DNA of 64,000 nt from Adiantum capillus-veneris (GCA_014529385.2 CM043952.1:62861119-62925118); one strand, 5' to 3'; positions 33,238 through 46,052 are shown, counted from the first letter of the stretch. Numbers and translations are program-made. The notes: generated from the sequence alone by a model not told the origin.

Positions 33238-35761
33238 TGGTAAACAGACTAGGTCCGTGCACTTACCATCGGGTCAAAAGCGAGCAAGAACCTCTAGATT
33301 TAGTACATAGTGATGTTTGTGGTCCTATGTCAACCAAATCTCTAGCGGGGGGCAGCTATTTTGTGACATTCATAGATGACTCTACTCGAAAGGTGTGGGC
33401 ATATCCTTTGAAACATAAGGATCAAGTTCTTCCTGTGTTCCAGAAATTTTTGGCACTCGTTGAGAATCAGTCTGGCAAGAAACTCAAGAGGTTGCGGAGT
33501 GACAACGGTGGAGAGTATGTCTCCAAGGAGTTTGAGAATTTCTGTGCTAAAAGGGGGATTAAAAGGGAGTTTACTGCACCATACACATTAGCTCAGAATG
33601 GAGTTGCTGAGCGCATGAATCATACGATTCAGGAAAGAGTCACAACCATGATTTCTAGAGCAAATCTCACACAAGGCTTTTGGGCAGAAGCCGTCTTGAC
33701 TGCAGTGCACATTATAAATCGTTCGCCTAGTACGCCATTGAATTATGAGATTCCAGAAGAGTTATGGTCTAAACGTAAGCCCCACTATGACCATCTACAT
33801 GTTTTTGGTTGTGAAGCTTATGCTCACGTGCCTAAACAACTTCGACAGAAGTTAGAGCCAAAGTCACACAAATGTATTTTCATTGGATATGGTGCAAATG
33901 GAGAGATGGGATATCGTCTCTGGCACCCGAAATCTCATCGAGTCATCCGTAGTCCAGATGTGATCTTCAATGAGTCGAAGATGCACAAACAACCTATCAA
34001 GGAAATAGAGATCCGGAGAGTCACTTTTGAGGATGTTGCCTCAGAGACAGTGAAATCAACTCAGCGGGCTCGTGATTTACCTTCCACTAGCAATGCTCCA
34101 GAGGGAGCGGATAGCAATGGTCAAGGAGTGAGACAGTCTACTAGAGTCTCTTGTCCACCTGCACGTTTCAAGCCAGATCTTTATTACATCATGTTGACCA
34201 ATTGCGGTGAGCCAAGCTGCTACCAAGAAGCCATGATGACGGATGATGTGGTGAAGTGGGAGCAGGCTATGGAATCTGACTATAACTCGATTCTGGCTAA
34301 TGACACTTGGGACTTGGTAGAGCTGCCAAATGATGCGAAAGATTTACCTTGCAAATGGGTTTACAAGAAGAAATTTACCTCAGGTGATCCAAATCCAAAG
34401 TACAAGGCTAGACTTGTAGCCAAAGGGTTCAAACAGCAAAAGGGAGTCGATTTTGATGAAATCTTCTCGCCTGTGGTCAAGATGACAACGCTTAGAGCCG
34501 TACTTGGTCTTGTGGCGATTGAGTACATGGAACTTGTCCAAATGGATGTGAAGACAACATTTCTTCACGGGGATCTCGATGAGGATGTTTACATGCAGCA
34601 GCCTGAAGGGTTTTTTCAGGAGAACGCATCTCGTGAGGAGCTAGTGTGTAAACTCAAAAAGGCACTTTATGGCTTAAAGTAGGGTTCAAGGTAGTGGTAT
34701 CATAAATTTGATGCATGTATGAGGTCTCAAGGATATAAAAGGAGCAAAGAGGATCACTGCTTGTACACAAGAAATCTAGATGATGGCTCGATGATCATTC
34801 TAGTTTTGTATGTTGATGACATGCTTATAGCTGGGAAATCCATTGCAGAAATTGCCAACTTGAAGAAAACACTTAGTAATTTTGCAATGAAAGATTTGGG
34901 GGATGCTACACACTTTCTTGGCATGAGAATCAAAAGAGATCGCAAACGTCGTATTCTTGAGTTATCTCAGGAAACATACATTTAGAAATTTTTGCAGCAT
35001 TTCAATATGCAGAGGGGAAAGCATTGAGTACCTCAATGTAGGCATTCTTGAAACTCAGCAAGGAAGATGTACCCAAATTTGATGTTGAGCGAGCTAAAAT
35101 GCGTAAGGTACCATATTTTTTGGCAGTGGGCAGTCTCATGTATGCTATGGTGGCCACAAGACCAGATATTGATTTTGCAGTGGGAGTGGTGAGCTGATAT
35201 ATGGAAAATCATGGCAACAAGCATTGGGAAGAAGTGAAGCACATTGTTAGGTACCTCAAAGGTACGGTCGGTAGGTGTTTGCGCTTTGGGAACAGTGATG
35301 CATCCATCGTGGGTTATGCGGATGCAGACTATGCGGGTTGTGTCAACAATAGGAGATCAACATCTGGCTATGTATTCATATTTGCTGGAGCAACAGTATC
35401 TTGGAGGTCATGTCTTCAAGATTGTATGTCGTCTTCCACTACGGAAGTAGAGTAAGTTGCATTGTCGGATGCAAGTAAAGAGGCTGTATGGTTATCTCGC
35501 TTAGTAAAAAATCTTGGCATTGATGAGACTCCAGTGATATATTGTGATAGTCAGAGTGCTCTTGCATTGGCAAGGAATCGCGTGTTTCGCTCCAAATCGA
35601 AACACATTGAAGTCAGGTATCATCTCGTGAGAGATTTCTTGGCCAAAAAGCTCATTGATTTGGTCAAGGTACACACTGGCGACAACCTAGCAGATGCTTT
35701 GACGAAAGGCTTAGCTTTGGAGCGGTTTACACATTGTAGTGAGTTGATGGGTATAGGTTGA
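33238..35761 (+). pseudogene. Copia-1 integrase, reverse transcriptase and RNase H
   Basis: A long open frame to 34682 has integrase motifs VHSDVCGPM, LRSDNGGEY and GVAERMN. Reverse transcriptase starts at NDTWDLVELP with QMDVKTTFLHGDL and is cut by a stop after KKALYGLK. It resumes with LYVDDMLIAGK, stops again near 34985, and the RNase H part (ADADYAG, YCDSQSALALARN, KHIEVRYHLVRD) ends at 35761. Four or more stops or frame slips make it non-functional. It is the downstream half of the element interrupted by TE2. Confidence 0.88.
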
Positions 35762-35830
35762 AGCCACTAGATTGCTTCACGGTTGTACATACCAGGTCAC
35801 TTGGGCTGCGTTGGCCTTCAAGTGGGAGTT

Positions 35831-36031
35831 TGTTGGGATTCAGGCCAACTGGCCAGACATCCCACTTACTACTAACCCATCTACTAACTTAACTATTATA
35901 CACTTATTCTTTAATATACAATAGAATAAGGAGCTACAACAGGATAACGTGGCTGTGCGCTCCATCCAAAGCAGGTCTCTCTTTCTCTGCTCTCACACTT
36001 GCACTCGCACACACTTCCCGCGGCACCTTCA
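35831..36031 (+). repeat. Copia-1 3' LTR (201 bp)
   Basis: Begins TGTTGGGATTCAGG directly after the purine tract tcaagtgggag and ends CACCTTCA. No matching 5' LTR is in the window. Confidence 0.75.
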
Positions 36032-36036
36032 GAGAC

Positions 36037-37822
36037 CAAATGGCATGACTAAATACATGAATGCATCCCATTGAGTCATAAAAGTGGTTTTACTCCGATC
36101 TTCAGAAGCAATATTTAACTAATTATAACCATTGTAGCCATCCATAAAACTATACATATCATGGCCTGCAATCTCATCAAGAAGCATATCAGTAAAAGGT
36201 AATGGAAAAGGATCTTTGATGGTTTGTGCATGCAACTTTCAATAATCCACACATACTCTAAGTTTTCCATTCTTCTTTCGTACTACCACAATAGGGAATA
36301 GTTAGTCACTACTGGCAACTTATGTGATGAATTCAGCTTTCAGAAGGTTGTCAATTTCCTCTTAGACCTTCTTAGCATAGTTTGGATTCATTATGTACCT
36401 TTGCAGACGCACTAGCATCTGGTTTCAGTGGTATTCTATGTTGGCAAACCTCTAGATCTACAACTTTTAAATCAGTATGTTCCCATGAAAATATGTATTT
36501 GTATTCTGGAACATAAGTCGGGCTTTTTCTTTCATTTCTGGGTTCAGATGTTTATTCACTTTTATCAATCGAGGACTTTCTTCAGAACTCAAATTCCGTT
36601 CTTTTCTTTCTTGATCATCTAGAAGCAACCAATTCGGCCCACCTCCCTTCCTTTTGGTTGACTCCTCAGCATAATCCCAGGACGGACCTGTTAGTTCTAG
36701 ACTTTCATGCTGAACTCCAATCACTTCTTTGGAGTGCACCTCTTCAGTGTGTGATAGTGTATTGGAATCTATATATTCTTCTTTGGAGTCGAGCGGTTTC
36801 TCTGGCCGTCCAGTCAACTGAACTGTTCTTTCTCCAGGATTCAATTTAGTGAGTTGATCTGGAACTTGCTTCCTTTGTTTTTCAGCTTGATCCTTGTCGA
36901 ATAATACTGCCTTCAAGTCTATTTTCGCCAATGGAAAAATATTCATTGCTGTCAGCATTCTCTCAATCTTCTTAGCCCCATATTTCTGGCAAAGCTCTTC
37001 TAGTTGCAATGCCTCCTTCCAACTTCTGGTGTTATTTTTCTGGATCTAAATTCTCCTCCTAGTGCCCTATATTGTCAGAGTCTGATTGACATAATCATGA
37101 ACAGCAGCCTTTGCCATCCGCAGCCATGGACGTCCCAGTAGCATACCATATGCTCCTTGAACATCCAGTACTAGGAAGCTGGTTTTGAATTTTTCTTTCC
37201 CTACCCTTATCTGCATATTCTTGATCATAGCAGTTACTTGAACAACTCTATGATTGGCCATTCGAACCTTAAAGGGTGTTGGCTTCAAACCTGTGATGCC
37301 CAGCCTTTGCTAAAGATGTGCCCCCAGGATATTCACACCTGCTCCTCCATCTAGTATTACACCGGATAGAATCTCCCATTGTTTCTTGACTTTGTAGCCT
37401 ACCTCAATTACCGGCACTTCATCATCTTTGACAACTGCCAAATCAACTACTCTGGCATCGGCTTCAGTATTTCTTCGTTGTTTGATGAATTTTGTTGCTT
37501 TAGGCAAAGTCTTCTTGATATCTTCTGATTCAACTGTCAATTTTTGAATTCTTTCATGGATTTTGACATGAATTTCTTCTCTCTCTTGATCAGAGTTATT
37601 ATTAGAACTTGAGGAATTAGGACTATCTTCAGAGTGCCAATCCTCTGTTCTGGTGTCTACATTGCCCAATTCACTGTTTTCCATTGCAGTCAAATCTGAT
37701 TTGACGTTCCCTAGGTCTTCCACTAGTCCTTTCACTGCAGCAAGCATAGTCTCACAGATTCCAGATCCTGACTAACCTGGCTTCCTTTTCTCAGGAGACT
37801 GGGCTGGTATCTTCTGAATAAC
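36037..37822 (-). pseudogene. Ty3-type protease and partial reverse transcriptase
   Basis: A retropepsin-like part (VILDGGAGVNILG, where a DSGA or DTGA site is usual, then GMLLGRPWL) lies at about 37390-37067. A linker frame follows at 37009-36467. The reverse transcriptase N-terminus at about 36300-36037 reads VVVRKKNGKLRVCVDY, then KDPFPLPFTDMLLDE and VMPFG, with two stops inside. Everything after, including the YxDD box, is missing. Confidence 0.8.
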
Positions 37823-39583
37823 TCAAGCATCAGAACTCTCAGGCTGCTCTGGTAGCTTCTTAGCTAGATCTTCTGTGATCTTAGCTGCCATTTCTTGCTG
37901 CTCTTGCCATTCGTCGGCTACCTTCTCCTTGCCTTTAGCCTTCCAAACTTCTCTTTGCTGAGTCCAATTGCTAGTTTCAGGACTGACTGGTTTGACAAGC
38001 TCATCTGGGATTTCTTCAATGACTACCCCTTTACTGCGAGTGATTGCCCGTACTGGAACTGGTTCTAGGGCTTTCGCCTCAGTAGCCGCAGTACTGGGTG
38101 CTTCTAGACACTGAGCCGCAAAGTGCCCATATTTTCCACAAGTATAGCAGTTAAGGCTTTGGTTTTGAAAATTACCACGACCTCGACCTCGTCCTCGGCC
38201 AGTACCTCTTTGGTATCTACCGCGCCCAATACCAGTGCCACTGGTACCTGATTTCTCCTCTTGAGGTACACTGGTCGTCTTTACCTTAGCTGGTTCAACA
38301 TTGGTAAACTCCACTAGAGAGAGATCCTTTTCCTTCTTGAAGTGATGAATTCGAATGGCCATACGCTTTGCAGTAAGTACACTGTGGGCATTCATTGAAA
38401 ACATGATCTTTAGATTTGCACTTGGAGCACCAGGTTTCCATTCTCCTAACTGGTTGTCTGGTCTGGATGATTTCAGCAATCTGCCTGGCCATTTCGTCAA
38501 GCTTCTTGGACCAAGACCCTTTCTTAGCCTTGTCCTTGATCTTTTCGTTGGAGCTATTGTCAGAGCTGCTGGAAGTCTCACTAGAATCGAAATTCTCAGT
38601 AGAAGAACTACTATTGTTGGACCTCCTCTTCTTGTGGCTTCTCTCCTTCTTAGCTTGTTGTTCAAGCTTTAGAGCTCTCTGCACCAAGTTATTGAACTTC
38701 TTTGTTGGTACAGGTACCTCTTGCTCTCTCAGCTTCTTGCTACGGAACCCATTCAGAAACCATGCGTGTAGCCTTTTTTCTGAAGGTGGCTCGTGCAACA
38801 ACTGCCTGGTTAACTCCTTGATCTTTTCAACATAACTTCTCACAGACAATTTCCCTTGCCTGATCTTGTCCAACTCACAGAGGATGTCTTCATCACCTCT
38901 GTTGTCTGAGTACTCAAGTCTGAAAGCCTTGAGTAGTTTGTTGTATGACTTGAGCTGGCAAGCTGGGTAATGGTAATACCATTTCCTTGCCGCATCCTTT
39001 AGTGTCTGAGGAAAATATTCTCCTCAGTATCTTAATCAATATTCTTCAACTCAGCATACTGCTCAAAAGCTTGAATGTGAACGTCAGGGTCATCTTTCTT
39101 TTTGCCTTTGAACACAGGAAAAGAGATCTTTAATGAAGAAGTACAATCATGCCGGTCAGCATCGTCTCTGCTTCTTTTGATTTTCGGAGCCTGACTGCGT
39201 CTTGAGGACTTCCTGTAGTGATCCGTGTCACCATCCTAGTTACCTTACTCTTTAGTTTTGGTCTATGTCTCTTCTTTGGGTTTCCTGCTGGAATTGTGAC
39301 GACTGCCCTTGCTGCCCTTGGCCTCACCTGCCTTGTGTGTGGACTAAGAACTCCTGGTTTTGCGTTCCTCACGCTCAAACCTTTTCCTCCTTGAGTGACT
39401 GGAATGATGAGAGTCTCTAGCCTCTTTAACATTATTGTGCTCCTTCTAAGCCTCGCTCTCGCTCTCAGGGTCCTTCTTAGTATCAAACTCTCTTTCTGAC
39501 ACTTCAAGAATGGGGTCGACGCGGGTGGAATCAATGCCCAACCGGGTTGACGGTTTGCGACCACGACTAACTTTGGGCAACAT
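37823..39583 (-). pseudogene. Ty3-type gag with zinc knuckles
   Basis: Starts about 39583 (MLPKVSRGRKPSTR). The central Gag region reads WYYHYPACQLKSYNK then LDKIRQGKLSVRSYVEKIKE. One Cys-rich motif (CSKCKSKDHVFNEC) and one good CCHC knuckle (CYTCGKYGHFAAQC) are preceded by a Gly-Arg tract. Stops interrupt the N-terminal part and a frame change lies near 38350. Confidence 0.8.
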
Positions 39584-39703
39584 GTTTGTAGGCTGGAAAT
39601 TCTAACTGGGAGATAGAGTTCTCTGGTCGAAGAGCGATCAACTCTAACCACCGCGATTGCCAAAATGGAATGGGAGATGATCTCTTCAGAGAGCTTATTC
39701 CAG

Positions 39704-39884
39704 TGTTAGAATTCGGAGCTAATACTGATTATCTTAGTAGTTCAGTTAGTGAGACTGAAACGTAGTACTGGACTGAAATAGAGAACTGAAGTGGAATGAT
39801 ATATTGAAATGAAAGACAAAAATGGAATACTATAAAGGGTATTTGCAGATTTAGATTAATAGCTCAAGGATAACCAGTACAATG
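39704..39884 (-). repeat. 3' part of the Ty3-type 5' LTR
   Basis: LTR fragment ending TAACA on the minus strand (39704-39708), continuing beyond copia-2 at 45101. The boundary is inferred from the LTR-to-gag spacing and the primer-binding-like site. Confidence 0.55.
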
Positions 39885-39889
39885 TACAA

Positions 39890-40081
39890 TGTTGGGGTAT
39901 AAAGCCCAATGTGGTCGCCCACGTAAGTGGGCGGGCCGCCAGGTATGTACACATATTCTTTTGTTAAAACCTAATAAGAACTCACTATGCTCTACACATT
40001 ACAGTAGAGCGAGTTCACCATATCGTCGTGCTCTTCTTCTCGCACTCTCTCTCGCGTCGCACTTTCGCTCGTACTCCTTCA
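39890..40081 (+). repeat. Copia-2 5' LTR (192 bp)
   Basis: TGTTGGGGTATAAAGCCC at the start and ACTCCTTCA at the end. The right 141 bp match 44955-45095. Confidence 0.9.
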
Positions 40082-40083
40082 AT

Positions 40084-40100
40084 TGGTATTAGAGCTCAGA
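40084..40100 (+). promoter_or_regulatory. Copia-2 primer-binding site
   Basis: tggtattagagctcaga, two bases after the LTR, resembles the TGGTATCAGAGC site complementary to initiator tRNA-Met used by plant copia elements. Confidence 0.8.
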
Positions 40101-41134
40101 TTGAGGCTCGGGGCAGTATTGCAGGAAGCTAGAGTCACCTGCTCAGATTGGAGTGAGATTTGATATGCGAAGACACGGCCCCAAATCCTAAGGTCATCTC
40201 GGTCACCGTTCGGCTTCGACAAAGTTCTGCGCATGCCATTTTCGACTACGTGGTCTCGGCGGGTGCAGATCCGACTCTGCAAATTTGGGGTTTTGGCCTA
40301 CGACTGCAAGTGTTGAGGATATCTGCACTTCCAGAGTGCTGATTTGTGGCTGTCTACACAACGAAGGACGGCTCACAGTTCTTGGAGGCGTGTCACATAC
40401 GACACAGGCGCACCTACACACAGACTGTAGGCGACATCCACTAGTTCATTAGGTAGCTTGTGTTTGCTTCTTGATATTCCAGATTTCATCCTGACATTGC
40501 AGGTACTTCCACATGGGATGTATTGTCAGAGATGATGTATTTTTGTTGAGGGTTTGCTGGCTGTGATTCACGCAGCAAACAACCGCCGCAGCGGTTACAG
40601 CATATAGTGGGAAATTTGTGGATGTATGACTTTGTGGGAAGTCTATGTACTGTCAAATTTACTACAGCCTTTGTTGAGAGTCGAGTGAGGTTTTATTGAG
40701 CTGGGGGATTCTTGAATGTCGAGATCCTTTCGGTGATACAGGTCTTGGAGCGATCCCTCGAGCACCCTTAGATAGGCAGCTGAGATGTATTGACTGTGAG
40801 TTAGACAGTTGGGATTGCATCTTTGCTTTACTGCCGTTCAGGCATTGTCGCAGTCTACGCTTACAAGACAGTGACAGGACAGTGAGAGCTAGTACGGGTG
40901 CAGGACAGGTTTACCCACAGCTTACAGTGTTAGAGAGACAGTGGTTTTTTGAGTTGTGTTTGGTCTGTTTTTGAGTACACCAGAGCCATTTTACAAAGGA
41001 AACTCTGCCGAAATTTCTGTAGATTCTGAAGCTTTCTTGGTTCATTTGACAGGTTGATATTGGTTCAGAGGTTAGTTTACAGGGGAACCTCTGTCGAATT
41101 TTCCCAGGAAAGTAAACTACTGTGAAGCGTAGCT
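40101..41134 (+). other. Copia-2 leader
   Basis: About 1 kb of untranslated leader between the primer-binding site and gag. No open frame of interest. Confidence 0.6.
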
Positions 41135-44100
41135 ATGGCTGGATCACAAGACACTGCTCTTTACAATATCAAGAAGCTGGATGGAACCAATTTCCCATTG
41201 TGGAAGAAGCAGATTTGGCACGTGTTGGTACAAAAGAAGCAGATAAAACCTATAAAGCTCAAGGGGATAAAACCAGAAGATATGGACGAAGATGAATGGA
41301 GCGAAATGGATGAATTGGCACTTTCTACCATTATGCTCACTTTGGCAGAAAGCGTTTACTTCAATGTAGCAGACGAGATGTCGGCTTATGAAGCATGGAC
41401 AAAGCTGAGTGATCTTTATGAGAAGCAGAGTACAGCTTCACAGGTATACTGGCTTAAGAAGCTTGTTGACTTGAAGATGAAAGAAGGGACACCTATGTCC
41501 AATCATCTGAATGAATTCAACACCATCTACAGTCAGTTGTCAGCTCAAGGTGTCAAGTTTGATGAACCTGTTAGAGCTATGTTCCTGTTGATCACATTGC
41601 CGGAAATTTGGGACACTTTTCGCACAGCTTTGAGTAATTCTGCACCTCCAGATGGTTTGACCATAGCAGGTGTAGAAGGCAGTCTGCTTACTGAAGAAAC
41701 CAACAGAAAGACAATGGACAAAGGCAAAGGAATAGCCTTAGTTGTCAGGGGAAGGACCAAAGAAAACTACAAGGTGGAAAGAGGAATGAGTCTCGTAGCA
41801 AGTCCCGCAGTGCTAAAGGCAAGAGTGACATAGAATGCTACCATTGTGGCAAGAAGGGTCGCATGAAAAGAGACTGCAGAGAATGGAAAGCAGAAAAAGG
41901 CAAAGAGAAAGCTGAAGACCATGGTGAGAAGAACAAGTCCTCAATGAAGATTCAAGAAATAAATGTGACAAACACTGTTGCAGAGGATGACAGTCTAGTG
42001 TCAGGAGACATCTACTTCTTGAAGAATACAATGGACTTAGCTCTTCTTACAGCATCTGATGGAAATGCACTAAGTGACTGGATTATAGACTCAGGGGCAT
42101 CACTTCATGTGTCTCCAAACAAGGAGTGGTTTACCTCTTATGTGACCACTAAAGATCATGTTCGGCTAGGCAATGCGCAGACATGTGAGATCTTAGGTGT
42201 TGGAGATGTTCAATTGAAGTTTCAGAATGGCTCTTCTTTCACGCTGAAAAATGTGAGACATGTTCCCGCAATTACAAAGAGCTTGATCAACACAGGTTTA
42301 CTTGATGATGCTGGCTACGTCACCACTTTTGGACAGAACATGTGAAGATATCCAAGGGTTCTATGACAGTAGCACATGGAGTAAAGTCTGGAGGACTTTA
42401 CATGGTTTATGTATCAAATGTCTCTAAAAATGTAATCAATGTAACCGACCAGCCGAACTTTTCCTTGTGTCATAGCCGGTTAGGACATATGTCCAAGAAG
42501 GGAATGGAAATCTTGTCTCGTTCTGGTTATTTGCCTATCTTGTCATTTAATGATTTTGAATTCTGTGAACATTGTCTGTATGGTAAGCAAACACAGCAGC
42601 CACATAAGCATAGAAGCAGTAGAAGAGATACACAGTTGGCACTTGCTCATAGTTATTTGTGTGGACCTATGCCTAACCTATCTCTAGGGGGAGCTTCTTA
42701 CTTTATGAAATTTATAGATGATTACTCGAGGAAAGTATGGGTTTACTTTCTCAAGCACAAGGATGAAGCGTTTAGTGTTTTCAAAACGTTTGTGACACTT
42801 GTGGAGAATCAGAGTGGCAAGAAGCTTAAATGCTAACGCACTGACAATGGTGGAGAGTATGTTTCAAAGGCCTTTCAGGACTTTTGTGAGTCAAAAGGTA
42901 TAAAACGTGAACTTACTACCCTTACAATCCTCCTCAAAATGGTGTTGCTGAGAGGATGAATAGGACCATACAAGAGAAGGTCAGAAGTATGTTGTCTAAT
43001 GCGCAACTGCCAAATGGGTTTTGGGCTGAAACTGTATCAACAGTTGTTCATCTTATAAATAGATCTCCTAGAAAGGTTTTGCAGAAGGATTCAGTGGCAG
43101 AGATGGTATGGTCAGGCAAAATGCCCTCATACAAGCATCTCAGAGTCTTTGGCTGTGAGGCATATACTCATGTTCCAAAGGAATTTAGGAACAAACTTGA
43201 GCCAAAGAGTAGAAAGTGCATCTTTCTAGGCTATGGTAATTCTGGTGAGATGGGGTACAGATTTTGGGATCCCGAATCCAGAAAGGTTATCTGCAGCAAT
43301 GATGTTCATTTTAATGAATCCAAATATCATTCTAAACCAGAGAGGGTTGAGGAGATTAGAAGAGTTGTCTTCCAAGAAGATGGACCTGCACGTGCAAGAC
43401 AAAATGTCATGGCTCAAGAGGATCAAGGACAGGATAGAGTGGAACCACAGGTTGTGGCTTAGCCTCAGCCACCTATTTTGCATAAATCGGGACGGATCTC
43501 ATGACCTCCTGATCGGTTTGTTCCATCTATGAACTATGCCATGTTGATTGATTGCAATGAGCCTTCATGTTACAATGAAGGACTCTGGGAATTGGCAATT
43601 GGCCATGCAGTTAGAGGTGACAGCTCTGCATAAAAACCAGACATGGAAGCTAGTTAAATTACCACATGGCAAAAAGGCTCTACCTTGTAAATGGGTTTAC
43701 AGGTATAAGATCACCACTAATGATAGTCAACCAAAGTACAAAGCAAGGCTTGTTGCCAAGGGCTTTAAGCAAGAACAAGGCATTGACTTTGATGAAGTCT
43801 TCTCTCCAGTGGTCAAGATGACTACATTGAGATGCTTTCTTGCATTGGTTGCCATATTAGATTTGGTGTTGCACCAAATGGATGTCAAGGAAGCGTTCTT
43901 GCATGGTGATTTACATGTGGAAATTTACATGCAGCAGCCATAAGGGTTTGTTGAGACAGGCAAGGAAGATTTGGTATGCCAGTTGTTAAAGAGTCTTTAT
44001 GGCTTAAAACAATCAACGAGGGCATGGTACCATAAGTTCCACAAGTTTATGCTTTCTCAAGGCTACAAACGTAGTGAGTTTGATCACTGTCTATATACAA

Positions 44101-44954
44101 AGAAAGCTAAGGATGGCAGTTGGTTGATCCTTATTTTGTATGTGGATGACATGTTGATTGCTGGCAAGAACTTGGAAGAAATTTCAGCTTTGAAGTCAAA
44201 GATGACAAAATCGTTTGACATGAAAGACATGGGTGAGGCAAGTCATATACTTGGTATGCGCATTGAGAGAGATAGATCAAAGAAGTTAATTTGGCTATCT
44301 CAAACAGAGTATATTGACAAGGTTTTGCAACGTTTCAATATGGAGAAGGTAAAGGCATTGAGTGTTCCATTGCCACCATATGTGAAACTTTTCAAACAAG
44401 ATTGTCCTGTGTCTGAGGAAGAACAGGCTGAAATGGATAAGATTCCATATGCGTCTGCAGTGGGTAGTTTGATGTATGCAATGATTGCTACTCGCCCAGA
44501 CATTGCATTTGCAGTGGGAGTAGTAAGTCGATACATGTCAAACCCAGGCAAGAAACATTGGGAGGTAGTGAAAGGAATATTGAGATACCTGAAAGCTACA
44601 AAGAGTATGCGTATATGCTATGGGAGTCAGGAGCTAAGTGTAAAGGGTTTTACAGACTCAGATTATGCAGGTGACTTAGACAACCGAAGGTCTACGTCAG
44701 GGTATGTCTTTACATTGGCTGGTGGAGCAGTATCATGGCGTTCTAGATTACAAGATTGTGTTACTCAGTCTACTATAGAGACTGAATATGTTGCAGCATC
44801 AGAGGCATGCAAAGAATCAATTTGGCTTAATCGACTAGTAACAGATTTGGGAATCAAAGAAGAGATGCATGTGTTATATTGTGATAGTCAAAGACTTGCT
44901 ATACAATTGGCTCGCAATCCAGTTTATCACTCAAGACAAAGCATGTGGATGTGA
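41135..44954 (+). pseudogene. Copia-2 gag-pol
   Basis: Gag starts MAGSQDTALYNIKKLDGTNF at 41135, and a frame slip at about 41755 precedes the CCHC knuckle (CYHCGKKGRMKRDC). The protease site DSGAS (about 42090) is intact. GAG-pre-integrase, then integrase with FCEHCLYGKQ and TDNGGEY follow; a stop after LKC and a frame slip lie between 42830 and 42955. Reverse transcriptase has MDVKEAFLHGDL, a stop after YMQQP, then a long open frame (43971-44954) with ILYVDDMLIAGK and RNase H (DSDYAGD, YCDSQRLAIQLARN) cut off at the 3' LTR. Confidence 0.9.
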
Positions 44955-45095
44955 AGGTATGTACACATATTCTTTTGTTAAAACCTAATAAGAACTCACT
45001 ATGCTCTACACATTACAATAGAGCGATTTTACCATATCGTCGTGCTCTTCTTCTCGCACTCTCTCTCGCGTCGCACTTCCGCTCGTACTCCTTCA
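44955..45095 (+). repeat. Copia-2 3' LTR, lacking its first ~51 bp
   Basis: Matches 39941-40081 with a few substitutions. It joins coding sequence directly (catgtggatgtga, then aggtatgtac). Confidence 0.9.
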
Positions 45096-45100
45096 TACAA

Positions 45101-45377
45101 TAGGTTAAGCTTAGATGATTACAGGAGTGAATGTTTACATGGTGAATCTAGAAGCTAAGAGCTCGTAAACCAAAAGTGTTTAGAGAGCCAAAAGCCAAAA
45201 AGCCAAGAAGCCCGGTTATAGTGTAGCGGGTTCTATTTATAGCTCTGAGGAGTTACTACAATAACTGCCTGCGATACTTACTGTCAGTGTAGTTGTTCCC
45301 GCTTCCCGTTGGCCAGCCTTCTAACGGGCAGTTCCTGCTGCTGGGACTGTCCTCGCCTTCTACAATATCCGATGACA
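45101..45377 (-). repeat. 5' part of the Ty3-type 5' LTR
   Basis: On the minus strand begins TGTCATCGGATATTG and holds a TATA box about 135 bp in. It continues at 39884 beyond copia-2. Confidence 0.6.
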
Positions 45378-46052
45378 CGTGTTTGGTTGGGGTGTGTTAT
45401 GTAGCCAAAAGAGAAACTTTAATGATAGGACGTCCATTGTGCATATAAGGCACATGGTGGAGCTACAAAGAAGTGTTGCACCACAATGCAAGATGGAGGT
45501 GTGCCTACAAAACTCCTCCCCTTTCTCTCGCATTGTGGCATGGAAAACTTGTTATTATGTCATCACACGGTAGGAGTGGTGTGCCTTCTAACCCCCTCCC
45601 TTGTTTTGTGTTGTGTTACATTTTTTCTCGTGACACAATGTGAACTAAGGAGAGTAGCTAGGTGAGACCCCTCTATATCATTTTGTAGTACGACAAGTGC
45701 TTGAGTGTTATCTTGGCCCCATCCTCCCCCAACTTGATTGAGTCGCAACATGCTCGTGCATGAGAATGTTGCTATGTGTTCTTCATGTGCGGTGGTGCAC
45801 ATTTTTCAAGGCAATACACCTCCCACAATGGATGAGACTCAGAAATGCACTCAACATCTTTCCAATATCCCACAATTCATAATGATGATGATGTCTACCT
45901 GTATATATAATGTCTATTTTTTCGTAAAGTCCATTGTTGTTAGACCTTTGTCCTCCACTCTCACAGCTATCTCTTGTGCTCCTACTCTCTTATTGGTCAT
46001 TTTCTTCCTTTTTATTTCACATTTTTATTTTCTACAAAACTTTGGGCTTCTC

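Larger units (their letters stand above)
19110..36031 (+). mobile_element. Copia-1: Ty1/copia retrotransposon split by TE2, 5' end missing
   Basis: The left part (19110-20513) encodes Gag, protease and the start of integrase. The right part (33238-35761) encodes the rest of integrase, reverse transcriptase and RNase H, followed by a purine tract (about 35818-35828) and a 3' LTR. The two parts join in frame within the integrase zinc-binding motif (CEHC, then IYGKQT), with TE2 between them. No 5' LTR or primer-binding site is present to the left of 19110. The final GAGAC at 36032-36036 may be one half of a target duplication in the neighbouring Ty3-type element. Confidence 0.85.
39890..45095 (+). 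mobile_element. Copia-2: Ty1/copia retrotransposon with 5-bp target duplication
   Basis: 5' LTR 39890-40081, primer-binding site, gag-pol 41135-44954, and a 5'-truncated 3' LTR 44955-45095. It is flanked by TACAA at 39885-39889 and 45096-45100. The internal deletion removes the RNase H end, the polypurine tract and the first ~51 bp of the 3' LTR, so the element cannot retrotranspose on its own. Over the shared part the LTRs differ at only a few positions, indicating a fairly young insertion. Confidence 0.92.
36037..45377 (-). mobile_element. Ty3-type (gypsy) retrotransposon, truncated, LTR split by copia-2
   Basis: Read on the minus strand: an LTR beginning TGTCATCGG at 45377, interrupted between 45101 and 39884 by copia-2, ending about 39704. 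A degenerate primer-binding-like tggaataagctctctg follows, then gag (about 39583-37823), protease and the start of reverse transcriptase. It breaks off at 36037 after VMPFGL, where the copia-1 LTR begins. The LTR contains a TATA box (ctataaatagaaccc on the minus strand, about 45232-45246). Confidence 0.8.
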
